This document shows, piece after piece, positions 6,920-14,206 of a stretch of 14,967 nt of DNA (positions are counted from its first letter, which is position 1; each line of letters starts with the position of its first letter). This DNA is from Oscillospiraceae bacterium (lineage in GTDB: Bacteria; Bacillota; Clostridia; Oscillospirales; Ruminococcaceae). The notes under the pieces were generated by a model. The model made no database searches, had not been told where the DNA came from, and was given only the letters and a program-made list of their open reading frames with translations. The stretch lies in NCBI GenBank assembly GCA_900757485.1, contig CAAEOA010000186.1, positions 1-14,967 of the forward strand, in the 5' to 3' direction. The translations under genes and the position numbers were made by a program.

Positions 6920-8887
6920 ATGGTTGTATATACAGCGGATGAAATTAAAAAACAGCTTAAATATTTAAGTCTTCTTGCCAAAGAATATCCGACGATTCAA
7001 AGCGCCTGTACCGAAATTATCAACCTTCAGGCAATCTTGCAGCTGCCCAAAGGTACAGAGCATTTCATGAGTGATTTGCATGGAGAATATCAATCTTTTA
7101 CCCATATCTTAAATAACTGTTCCGGCGTCATTAAAACCAAAATTGATAGTTTACTGTCAAAAAGCATATCACAACAAGAACGTGCTGAGATCGCAAGCCT
7201 AATCTATTATCCACAGATTAAACTAAATGCCATAAAAGCCAGGGAAGAAAATTATGATGACTGGTGCAGACTGACTCTTTATCGTTTGATTGATATTTGT
7301 CGGCTTGTCGCCAGCAAATATACCCGTTCTAAAGTAAGAAAGGCGTTACCCACAGATTATTCTTACATTATAGATGAGCTTTTAAATGCAGATTACAGCG
7401 AACACAACAAGGAAGAATACTATGGTAAAATTATCGATACTATTTTATCCCTGGAACGTGCGGATAAGTTTATCATAGCTTTAGCTGACGTAATTAAGCG
7501 CCTGGCAGTAGACCGGCTGCATATTATCGGCGATATCTTTGACCGAGGGGAACGTCCTGATATTATTATGGATATGTTGATGAATCATCACGCAGTGGAT
7601 ATCCAGTGGGGCAATCACGATATTCTTTGGATGGGTGCTGCCGCCGGCAGCATGGCATGCATTGCCAATGTCATTCGGAATTGTCTGCGCTATCATAATC
7701 TGGAGGTTTTGGAAGTAGGATACGGCATCAATCTTCGACCGCTTACTTTGTTTGCCCAGGACGTTTATCAGCCAAGCAAAAATTTCATTCCTAAAACGAA
7801 TGATTCCAAACCACATTCGCAAAAAGATTTATCACTTCTTGCTCAAATGCACAAAGCAATTACCATCATTCAGTTTAAATTAGAAGGACAAATCATTCAA
7901 AACCACCCGGAATTTGAAATGAATGACCGCCTATTGTTAGATAAAATTAATGTCGCGGAAAAAACCGTTACCATTAACGGACAAACTTATCCTTTATGCG
8001 ATTGCGATTTTCCAACATTGGATACCAGTGCTCCATATATGTTGACTCATGAGGAACAAGCACTGATGGAAGATTTGCAAAACATCTTTCTGCATTGTGA
8101 CAAACTCCAAAAGCATGTAAAATTTCTGTTTGAACAAGGCAATATTTATAAATGCCATAACGGCAATTTGCTGTATCATAGCTGCATTCCTTTGAAAGAT
8201 GACGGCAGCTTTGATACCCTGACGATCTGTAATAAAGAAATGTATGGCAGAAAACTGATGGACACCGCAGAATTTATTATACGGGAAGGCTATTTTTCAA
8301 AGCCGGAAAGCATTCAAAAAGCTTACAGCCTAGATTTTATTTGGTATTTATGGTGCGGAAAAAAATCTCCCCTGTTCGGCAGAAACAAAATGACCACCTT
8401 TGAACGCCTTTTTATTGCTGATAAAAACTGTTGGAAAGAACCGCAAAACCCTTATTACCAACATATTGACGACGAGTCAATTTGCTCTGCTATTCTTTCC
8501 GAATTCGGCATAGAAGATCCTAATGCGCATATTATCAACGGGCACGTACCGGTTCGTCTGATTGCCGGAGAAAGTCCGTTAAAAGCCGGCGGAAAAGTCA
8601 TCGTGATTGACGGAGGACTTTGCAAGGCATATCAGGCACAAACCGGTATTGCAGGATATACATTGATTTATAATTCACACGGTATGCGTTTGGTTGCTCA
8701 TCAGCCCTTTGAGGGATTTGAAAATGCCATTGAAAAAAATACCGATATCCATTCCTCATCGGATATTTTTGAAACCCTGCAAACACGTATGAAGGTTATG
8801 GATACCGATATCGGTAAAAACATCAAGGATAAAATCGAAGATTTGAATATGCTGGTGTCAGCTTATCAAATGGGGTTAATATCATAA
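6920..8887 (+). CDS. fbp: fructose-1,6-bisphosphatase, class III
   Basis: This protein of about 655 residues is the Firmicutes-type FBPase, which removes the 1-phosphate of fructose 1,6-bisphosphate in gluconeogenesis. It is a metallophosphoesterase: counted from the upstream TTG at 6914, the motifs are 'MSDLHGEYQSF' (Asp54, His56), 'GDIFDRG' (206-212), 'WGNHD' (Asn234-Asp236) and the late 'INGHVPV' (His544). Length and motif order are normal. The longest ORF starts at the TTG at 6914, but AGGA (6908-6911) sits only 2 nt from it and 8 nt from the ATG at 6920, so 6920 is preferred. It has its own promoter and a structured leader. A DUF2284 gene follows within 2 to 32 nt. Confidence 0.95.
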   Translation: MVVYTADEIKKQLKYLSLLAKEYPTIQSACTEIINLQAILQLPKGTEHFMSDLHGEYQSFTHILNNCSGVIKTKIDSLLSKSISQQERAEIASLIYYPQIKLNAIKAREENYDDWCRLTLYRLIDICRLVASKYTRSKVRKALPTDYSYIIDELLNADYSEHNKEEYYGKIIDTILSLERADKFIIALADVIKRLAVDRLHIIGDIFDRGERPDIIMDMLMNHHAVDIQWGNHDILWMGAAAGSMACIANVIRNCLRYHNLEVLEVGYGINLRPLTLFAQDVYQPSKNFIPKTNDSKPHSQKDLSLLAQMHKAITIIQFKLEGQIIQNHPEFEMNDRLLLDKINVAEKTVTINGQTYPLCDCDFPTLDTSAPYMLTHEEQALMEDLQNIFLHCDKLQKHVKFLFEQGNIYKCHNGNLLYHSCIPLKDDGSFDTLTICNKEMYGRKLMDTAEFIIREGYFSKPESIQKAYSLDFIWYLWCGKKSPLFGRNKMTTFERLFIADKNCWKEPQNPYYQHIDDESICSAILSEFGIEDPNAHIINGHVPVRLIAGESPLKAGGKVIVIDGGLCKAYQAQTGIAGYTLIYNSHGMRLVAHQPFEGFENAIEKNTDIHSSSDIFETLQTRMKVMDTDIGKNIKDKIEDLNMLVSAYQMGLIS

Positions 8888-8919
8888 AAATGAAGCCAAA
8901 AAGGGCAGGGATTATTTCA

Positions 8920-9477
8920 ATGGATAAAATAGCCTTGATTAAAGAAATGAAAAAAAGGGGAGTTTATGCCGCCGCTTTTATTGCAACAGAGAAAATTCCT
9001 TTTGATCCGGAACTGAGAAAATCCTGCACCCCGAAGCGTTGCCAAAGCTTTGGAAAAAATTGGGGATGCCCGCCCGATGTCGGAGAAATCAACATGCTGA
9101 TTGCCAAAGCCAAATCTTATGACTCAGCTCTAGTATATGAAACAGTTTATCAACTGGAGGATTCTTTTGACTATGAAGGAATGCTGGAAGGCGGAGTCCG
9201 CCATAAACAAATTACCAACGACATTTCGGAATTAGTAAAAAACGAGTTGGGTGGGGCTGTTTTGCAGCTGTCCGCGGGAGGGTGTACTGTCTGTGAAACT
9301 TGCAGCAAATTGGAAAATCAGCCTTGCCGTTTCCCGGAAAAAGCAATTCATTCTGTTTCGGCATATGGAATCTATGTTTCCAAATTGGCAAAACTATGCG
9401 GATTAAATTACAACAACGGTGAAAACACGGTTACTCTGTTTGGAATATTCTTTTTTCATAAAAGAGGCAGCTATTAA
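8920..9477 (+). CDS. DUF2284 cysteine-rich metal-binding protein
   Basis: This protein of about 185 residues belongs to the DUF2284 'predicted metal-binding' family. Numbered from the ATG at 8890, it has Cys46, Cys51 and Cys60 in 'CTPKRCQSFGKNWGCPPDVG', then a second cluster Cys132, Cys135, Cys138 and Cys146 in 'AGGCTVCETC...PCRFPEK'. The cysteines suggest a metal or Fe-S site; no reaction is known to me. The longest ORF opens at the ATG at 8890, two bases after the fbp stop and without a ribosome site. The ATG at 8920 has AGGGA 8 nt upstream and starts the conserved part, so it is preferred. It is probably co-transcribed with fbp and ends at the 9480-9513 terminator. Confidence 0.85.
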   Translation: MDKIALIKEMKKRGVYAAAFIATEKIPFDPELRKSCTPKRCQSFGKNWGCPPDVGEINMLIAKAKSYDSALVYETVYQLEDSFDYEGMLEGGVRHKQITNDISELVKNELGGAVLQLSAGGCTVCETCSKLENQPCRFPEKAIHSVSAYGIYVSKLAKLCGLNYNNGENTVTLFGIFFFHKRGSY

Positions 9478-9479
9478 AG

Positions 9480-9513
9480 AAACAGCGGAGAGAAAAGATT
9501 CTCTCCGCTGTTT
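9480..9513. terminator. bidirectional rho-independent terminator
   Basis: A 15-bp stem (9480-9494 with 9499-9513) around the loop AAGA is built on AAACAGCGGAGAG / CTCTCCGCTGTTT. It is flanked by A and T runs and closes the fbp-DUF2284 unit (+) and the rpoD-Rrf2 run (-). Confidence 0.9.
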
Positions 9514-9523
9514 TATCATCTCA

Positions 9524-9919
9524 TTATATCAGCTGCGCGATGGTTACCTTTTCCAACTGAGTTTGAACCATCTTAGAAATTTCAGAGAATACCCTTTGCA
9601 CCTTGCAGGAAGTTTTTCCTTCCCGATTGCATCCCTGTTCAGGATTCAGGCACCTGCTAAGATAATATGTACCCTCCACCGTTTCAATTACACTCGCTAA
9701 AGTAATCTCTTCCGGTTTTTTATTCAATTCATAACCGCCTTGAGAGCCTTTAAAAGATTTCACGATCCCCTCGGCAACAAGCTTTCTTAAAATTTTCAGG
9801 GCAAAACGAAGTGTTACTTCAGTATTTTCTGAAATGTTTTTTGCTTCTACCCGCTTATTGGTTTTGGCAAGATATAAAACAATACGAATCGCATAATCCG
9901 TTTCCAGTGTAATATGCAT
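9524..9919 (-). CDS. Rrf2 family transcriptional regulator, probable Fe-S or redox sensor
   Basis: This 131-residue protein is a complete Rrf2 regulator (IscR, NsrR, CymR, RirA group). The N-terminal winged helix shows 'HITLETDYAIRIVLYLA', the recognition helix region 'TLRFALKILRKLVAEGIV' and the wing 'SFKGSQGGYELNK'. Three cysteines follow, Cys90, Cys97 and Cys105 (spacing x6 and x7). This resembles the cluster-binding triad of Fe-S Rrf2 proteins but is not the exact x5/x5 spacing of E. coli IscR. GGGGG lies 6 nt before the ATG. A consensus promoter and a palindrome lie just upstream, suggesting self-repression. No isc/suf genes are in the window, so the regulon is unknown. It lies downstream of rpoD on the same strand and converges with the DUF2284 gene. 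Confidence 0.9.
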   Translation of the reverse strand: MHITLETDYAIRIVLYLAKTNKRVEAKNISENTEVTLRFALKILRKLVAEGIVKSFKGSQGGYELNKKPEEITLASVIETVEGTYYLSRCLNPEQGCNREGKTSCKVQRVFSEISKMVQTQLEKVTIAQLI

Positions 9920-9966
9920 GATTTGCCCCCGTTTCGAGATTTAATCATCTTTAATTATACCAAAAT

Positions 9967-9985
9967 GATATACTTAAATTATATC
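9967..9985. promoter_or_regulatory. candidate Rrf2 operator (19-bp palindrome over the -10)
   Basis: GATATACTTAAATTATATC is palindromic at all pairs but one (six outer pairs and two inner pairs match). It fully covers the -10 of the promoter of the adjacent Rrf2 gene. Its length and position fit an autoregulatory site for an Rrf2 dimer; binding is inferred. Confidence 0.5.
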
Positions 9986-10006
9986 TTAAACAACAAGCTT
10001 TGTCAA
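9978..10006 (-). promoter_or_regulatory. consensus sigma-A promoter of the Rrf2 gene
   Basis: On the minus strand TTGACA (10001-10006), a 17-bp spacer and TATAAT (9978-9983) match consensus at all positions. The -35 starts 15 bp after the rpoD stop, so the regulator has its own promoter. A second TATAAT with an extended -10 TG lies at 9954-9959 but lacks a clear -35. Confidence 0.8.
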
Positions 10007-10020
10007 GAGATGATTGCCAA

Positions 10021-11106
10021 TTAGTCCAAAAAGTCCTTCAACCGCTTGCTTCTGCTCGGATGACGCAGCTTTCTTAACGCCTTCGCCTCAATTTGACGGA
10101 TGCGTTCCCTGGTAACATTAAACTCTTTGCCGACTTCTTCCAAGGTTCTGGAACGACCGTCTTCTAATCCAAAACGCAGCCTAAGCACCTTTTCCTCACG
10201 ATCGGTCAGCGTGCCTAAGACATCGCCCAGTTGTTCCTTCAGCAAGGTATTCGATGCCACTTCAGCCGGTGCGGGCGCATCATCATCCTGGATAAAATCG
10301 CCCAAATGGCTATCTTCTTCTTCACCAATCGGGGTCTCCAAAGAAACCGGCTCTTGCGCAACACGCATAATTTCCCGAACTTTATCAACCGGCATATCCA
10401 ATTCCGCGGCAATTTCTTCTGCGCTCGGATCATGGCCGTTCTTATGCAAAAGCTGGCTGGTTACTTTTTTCACCTTATTAATGGTTTCAACCATATGCAC
10501 AGGAATACGAATGGTTCTTGCCTGGTCAGCAATGGCACGGGTAATTGCCTGCCTGATCCACCATGTCGCATAGGTAGAGAACTTAAATCCCTTGGTATAA
10601 TCAAATTTTTCTACCGCTTTGATCAAGCCGAGATTGCCTTCTTGAATCAAATCCAAAAACTGAATTCCTCTGCCGACATACCGCTTGGCAATGCTGACAA
10701 CAAGACGCAAATTTGCCTCGGACAAACGCTTTCTGGCATAATTATCCCCTTGTCCCATCCGGGTTGCAAGTTCAATTTCCTCTTCTGCACTTAAAAGCGG
10801 CACCCTACCGATTTCCTTTAAATACACCTTTACCGGATCATCAATGCTGATTCCTTCGGTAGATAACGAGGCCTCCAGGTCTTCATTCATATTCACATCA
10901 AGAGGAAAATCAATATCGGTTTCCGGAACAAAGTCTTCCACGATCTCGATATTAAAGCTTTCCAAAGAGTCATAGAATTTTTCAATCTGTTCCCCGTCAA
11001 AGTCCACTTCTTCAAAAAAATCTGTGATTTCCTTAGTAGTAAGCTTTCCTTTCGCTTTTCCTTGCTCCATTAATTCGGTAACCGCATTTCTTTTCTCATT
11101 GCCCAT
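10021..11106 (-). CDS. rpoD: primary RNA polymerase sigma factor SigA/RpoD
   Basis: This 361-residue protein is the housekeeping sigma factor, which directs RNA polymerase to TTGACA/TATAAT promoters like those seen in this window. An acidic N-terminal region 1.1 is followed by region 1.2 ('DDPVKVYLKEIGRVPLLS'), region 2 ('ANLRLVVSIAKRYVGRG', 'LDLIQEGNLGLIKAVEKFDY', 'KFSTYATWWIRQAITRAI'), region 3, and region 4 with its helix-turn-helix ('TLEEVGKEFNVTRERIRQIE'). Length and order are those of Gram-positive SigA. The ATG has AAAGGGAG 8 nt upstream and lies 38 bp after the dnaG stop, so dnaG and rpoD are very likely co-transcribed. No terminator separates it from the Rrf2 gene. Confidence 0.97.
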   Translation of the reverse strand: MGNEKRNAVTELMEQGKAKGKLTTKEITDFFEEVDFDGEQIEKFYDSLESFNIEIVEDFVPETDIDFPLDVNMNEDLEASLSTEGISIDDPVKVYLKEIGRVPLLSAEEEIELATRMGQGDNYARKRLSEANLRLVVSIAKRYVGRGIQFLDLIQEGNLGLIKAVEKFDYTKGFKFSTYATWWIRQAITRAIADQARTIRIPVHMVETINKVKKVTSQLLHKNGHDPSAEEIAAELDMPVDKVREIMRVAQEPVSLETPIGEEEDSHLGDFIQDDDAPAPAEVASNTLLKEQLGDVLGTLTDREEKVLRLRFGLEDGRSRTLEEVGKEFNVTRERIRQIEAKALRKLRHPSRSKRLKDFLD

Positions 11107-11144
11107 AAAATTTTCTCCCTTTCAGAAAAGTGTTTCATAAATCC

Positions 11145-12899
11145 TTATTTTTTCTTAGCTTCCAACTTTTTTGCCAATTCGCTGATATCGTTCAGAGTCA
11201 TTCCGGCAATCTTTTCGCCTGTTAATCTATTATTATGCGTAACAAGCACGTCTATATAATCATCCAACTCTTGTTTTGTATTTTTTAGTTCTGCTCCATG
11301 CGCCAGATATCCGAAAAGCTTTCCCATTTCCTGGGGTGTCAGTTCACCGCTTAAACTGTCTAATGTTATATTATGCTGTATTTTTTGGGTAATTATACCA
11401 TACAACCGCTTGTTAAAGTCAGTCACAAAGCTATCCGGTGGTACTTTTTGCAGCAAATAATCACAGTATTCTGTATTTTTATACAAAAAAGCAATGATTC
11501 GTTCTTCTGCTATTGCTTCCTTTTTGTTTGCCGCCTTTTGCGGATTAAGTTTGTCTTGATAAAATTGCTTTCCGCTTTGAATATCTCGCCATTCCTGCCG
11601 TTCTTTCGCGCGGATTTGTTTTTTAATAACAGCATTGACTTGCGCAACAATGACTTCCCTGGACACACCGGTTTCCTGCGAAAGCTTACCTGCATATACC
11701 TCCCGTTCGATGGAAGAAGGGATGGTACTGAGCACGTCATGAACCGCCGCCTTCAAATATCCGACCTTTCCCTCTGCAGTTTCAATATCGTGAACTTCCT
11801 TCAGTTTCTCCAGCTCGTAATCCGTAGCGCTGCTGGATCCGTCCAATAACAGCTTAAATCGGGTAGCGCCGAATTTTTTGATATATTCGTCCGGATCTTT
11901 TGCTCCTTCTATGGTCAGTACCTTCGTTTTTACACCTTCTGCCGACAGCAAGCCTACCGCACGCTTGGTTGCCTTTTGCCCTGCTTCATCTGAATCATAG
12001 GATAATATCACCTCATCCACATATCCGCTGATAATCCGTGACTGTTCCTGCGTCAGTGCAGTTCCCAGCGTTGCCACTACATTATGGAAACCTGCCTGAT
12101 ACATTGCAATGACATCCATATAACCCTCAGCCAAAATCAGTCTGCCGTTTAATTCACTTTTGGCAAAGTTTAAACAAAACAGGTTTTTAGTCTTTTTAAA
12201 CACCGGAGTATCACTGGAGTTAATATACTTCGGTTTTGTATCACCCAATACCCGTCCGCCAAAAGCGATCACATTGCCGCGCAAATCCAAGATAGGAAAC
12301 ATCACTCTGTTGCGGTAAATATCAAAATAACTTCCCGTCCTGCTCTTTGAAACCAAAAACCCCCGATACATTTCCTCATCGGTGAATCCTTTGCTTCGCA
12401 GATGCTTCCGCAAGCTGTCCCAACTGTCAGGCGCAAATCCCAGTCCGAAATGTTTAATCGTTTCATTGGACAATTCTCTCTTTTTCAGATAGGCAAGCCC
12501 TGCTTGTCCGTCAGGAGTCGACAAACATTTGTGAAAAAATCGAGCCGCTTCTCTGTTCATCTCCAATATTCGCATCTTTAGCTTTGCCTGCGTATCGTCT
12601 ACACCGCTTTCCGGCATTTGTAAACCAACTCGATCGGCTAAAAACTTTACTGCTTCAATATATTCAAGATTTTCTATTTTCATGATAAAAGTTATTACAT
12701 CGCCTCCGGCGCCACAGCCGAAACAGTAAAAAGATTGCGTATCGTTGTAAATCACCATAGAAGGTGTTTTTTCCGAGTGGAAGGGACACAGACAGGCACG
12801 GTTCCGCCCCTGCCGCTTAATATTGACATAAGATGATACAATAGATTCAATATCACAGCTTAATTTCAGTTGTTGTAAGAAACTTTCCGGCAGTGCCAT
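11145..12899 (-). CDS. dnaG: DNA primase
   Basis: This protein of about 584 residues makes RNA primers for replication. Numbered from an in-frame ATG at 12911, the N-terminal CHC2 zinc finger has Cys42, His45, Cys63 and Cys66 ('CLCPFHSEKTPS', 'FYCFGCGAGGD'). The catalytic core contains 'FGGRVLGD' and the Toprim motifs 'LILAEGYMDVIAM' and 'LSYDSDEAG'. A C-terminal helicase-binding part follows. The ATG at 12911 directly abuts AAGGA; the ATG at 12899, with GGTGA 5 nt upstream, gives the usual start (MALPESFLQQLK) and is preferred. It lies between dgt and rpoD. A small ORF with a strong ribosome site ends just before it in the same frame. Confidence 0.95.
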   Translation of the reverse strand: MALPESFLQQLKLSCDIESIVSSYVNIKRQGRNRACLCPFHSEKTPSMVIYNDTQSFYCFGCGAGGDVITFIMKIENLEYIEAVKFLADRVGLQMPESGVDDTQAKLKMRILEMNREAARFFHKCLSTPDGQAGLAYLKKRELSNETIKHFGLGFAPDSWDSLRKHLRSKGFTDEEMYRGFLVSKSRTGSYFDIYRNRVMFPILDLRGNVIAFGGRVLGDTKPKYINSSDTPVFKKTKNLFCLNFAKSELNGRLILAEGYMDVIAMYQAGFHNVVATLGTALTQEQSRIISGYVDEVILSYDSDEAGQKATKRAVGLLSAEGVKTKVLTIEGAKDPDEYIKKFGATRFKLLLDGSSSATDYELEKLKEVHDIETAEGKVGYLKAAVHDVLSTIPSSIEREVYAGKLSQETGVSREVIVAQVNAVIKKQIRAKERQEWRDIQSGKQFYQDKLNPQKAANKKEAIAEERIIAFLYKNTEYCDYLLQKVPPDSFVTDFNKRLYGIITQKIQHNITLDSLSGELTPQEMGKLFGYLAHGAELKNTKQELDDYIDVLVTHNNRLTGEKIAGMTLNDISELAKKLEAKKK

Positions 12900-12914
12900 A
12901 TAAATCACCATTCC

Positions 12915-13007
12915 TTATTGAATTTGTGCCGGTATTGCGCATTGCGCAATAGAATCCCGCCATAGGCAGGCAAAAACAAACGCAGCGCGAAAAATCCTAT
13001 TTCTCAC
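12915..13007 (-). CDS. candidate 30-residue small ORF / leader peptide before dnaG
   Basis: A GTG start at 13007 has a near-perfect ribosome site AAAAGGAGG 6 nt upstream, the strongest in the window. Its 30 codons end in a TAA that overlaps the AAGGA before dnaG. It is in the same frame as dnaG, separated by TAA and one codon, so its ribosomes would arrive at the dnaG start. The peptide starts MRNRIFRAAFVFACLW and resembles no family I know. The alternative ATG at 13012 stops after two codons. A 19-bp palindrome lies inside it. It may be a coupling leader or the remnant of an older dnaG start. Confidence 0.4.
   Translation of the reverse strand: MRNRIFRAAFVFACLWRDSIAQCAIPAQIQ
12933..12951. 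repeat. perfect 19-bp palindrome upstream of dnaG
   Basis: TATTGCGCATTGCGCAATA has two perfect 9-bp arms around a single T. In RNA it would fold with a slightly larger loop. It lies 22 bp upstream of the first possible dnaG ATG, inside the small ORF, and has no U-tract. It could be an operator or a translational hairpin. Confidence 0.7.
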
Positions 13008-13041
13008 GCCATTCCTCCTTTTGATCGTACGTTTCATCGCT

Positions 13042-14037
13042 TCAGATATTCCATGATTTAGGAATAAATAATTCCTTAAACTGCGTGACTGCAAACTGGT
13101 CGGTCATACCCGAAATGTAATCACAGACTGCGCGCGGAACACCGTCCTGATCAGCTATTTCCTTAAAAAACGCGGGGAGCTTATCCACATTATCGCTATA
13201 ATATTGGTACAGCTTTTCAATGATTCCCTGTGCCTTTCCCTCTTCTCCCTTTGCCACAGGATTGGTATAAACCGAATCAAACATAAACTGCTTTAAAATA
13301 CGGTGTGCCTTTTCTACTTCCGGTGACATTCGAATATCATCGGTGCTGTTTTCCACAATAGACGCAATAATTGTGGAAATGCGTTCGCTTTTTTTTCTGC
13401 CCAGAATGTATACTGCATCCCAGGGCAAATCCGCCTCTGACAAAACACCGGCACGGATTGCATCCTCAATATCATGATTGATATAAGCAACCTTGTCCGA
13501 AATTTTAACGATTCTGCCTTCCAGCGTATCTGCGACCAGCTTTGCAGAATGGCAGGCAATCCCGTTTTTCACTTCATAGGTTAAATTTAAACCTTTTCCG
13601 TTTTTTTCCAAGCGATGTACTACCCGCACCGATTGCAGATAATGTTTATAACCGAACGGCGTGATTTCATTCAGCACACGTTCGCCTGCATGACCGAAGG
13701 GTGTATGTCCTAAATCATGTCCCAAACTGATCGCTTCTGTCAAATCTTCATTCAACCGCAGCGCCCTCGCAATCGTCCGCGCAATCTGAGAAACCTCCAG
13801 CGTATGAGTCAGCCGGGTTCGGTAATGATCGCCAAGCGGCGACAGAAATACCTGCGTTTTATGTTTCAAACGGCGAAAAGAATTACAGTGAATAATACGG
13901 TCACGATCCCGTTGAAATTCGGTACGATACGGGCAGGGGCTTTCTTCCGATAAACGCCCGCGGGAATCTGCCGAGCATACTGCATATTCGCTCAGGCGAC
14001 TCTTTTCTTCTTCTATCTGTCGCTCCCGAACAGTCAT
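13042..14037 (-). CDS. dgt: deoxyguanosinetriphosphate triphosphohydrolase-like HD protein
   Basis: This protein of about 331 residues is a dGTPase-type HD-domain hydrolase, which splits dNTPs into deoxynucleoside and triphosphate. The diagnostic residues are 'YRTRLTHTLEVSQIARTIAR', 'SLGHDLGHTPFGHAGE' (the HD metal ligands), 'GIACHSAK' and 'KISDKVAYINHDIEDA'. The length is that of the short bacterial dGTPase-like group. The longest ORF begins at an ATG at 14073, but the ATG at 14037 has GGAGG 7 nt upstream and begins the conserved 'MTVRERQIEEEKSRLSEYA', so it is chosen. It heads the dgt-dnaG-rpoD block, an arrangement known in Clostridia that places dNTP-pool control next to priming. Confidence 0.93.
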   Translation of the reverse strand: MTVRERQIEEEKSRLSEYAVCSADSRGRLSEESPCPYRTEFQRDRDRIIHCNSFRRLKHKTQVFLSPLGDHYRTRLTHTLEVSQIARTIARALRLNEDLTEAISLGHDLGHTPFGHAGERVLNEITPFGYKHYLQSVRVVHRLEKNGKGLNLTYEVKNGIACHSAKLVADTLEGRIVKISDKVAYINHDIEDAIRAGVLSEADLPWDAVYILGRKKSERISTIIASIVENSTDDIRMSPEVEKAHRILKQFMFDSVYTNPVAKGEEGKAQGIIEKLYQYYSDNVDKLPAFFKEIADQDGVPRAVCDYISGMTDQFAVTQFKELFIPKSWNI

Positions 14038-14068
14038 GTTCTTTCCTCCGTTTCTGTTCAAAATTCCT

Positions 14069-14097
14069 CTCATACATTATATACCGCAATTTGTCAA
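14069..14097 (-). promoter_or_regulatory. probable promoter of the dgt block
   Basis: On the minus strand TTGACA (14092-14097) is followed after 17 bp by TATGAG (14069-14074). A better -10, TATAAT (14076-14081), lies only 10 bp from that -35 and has no good -35 at standard spacing. A promoter is likely here, but which -10 is used is unclear. Confidence 0.4.
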
Positions 14098-14120
14098 AAA
14101 TCCCTTTAACTTTTTGACAA
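14091..14120. repeat. perfect 10-bp inverted repeat at the dgt promoter
   Basis: TTGTCAAAAA and TTTTTGACAA are separated by 10 bp (TCCCTTTAAC). The left arm covers the -35 of the dgt promoter. TGACAAATT, or its complement, occurs at 14088-14096 and again at about 14164-14172. It could be an operator or, with its T-run, a weak terminator after yigZ; the stem is AT-rich. Confidence 0.5.
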
Positions 14121-14206
14121 AAAAACGCAAAATCTACAAATTGTCCAAAACAAAGCAAGAATATGACAAATTCCTATTCAAAAAACAAACGAGATATCAT
14201 CAGCAA

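Noticed and set aside
6873..6968. 31-codon ORF overlapping the fbp start (ATG at 6873)
   Set aside because: No ribosome site precedes it, and its sequence is dominated by the leader hairpin and the fbp coding region.
9954..9959. Second promoter for the Rrf2 gene (extended -10 TATAAT)
   Set aside because: The -10 is good but the hexamer at -35 (ATAATT) is weak; noted under the main promoter rather than called separately.
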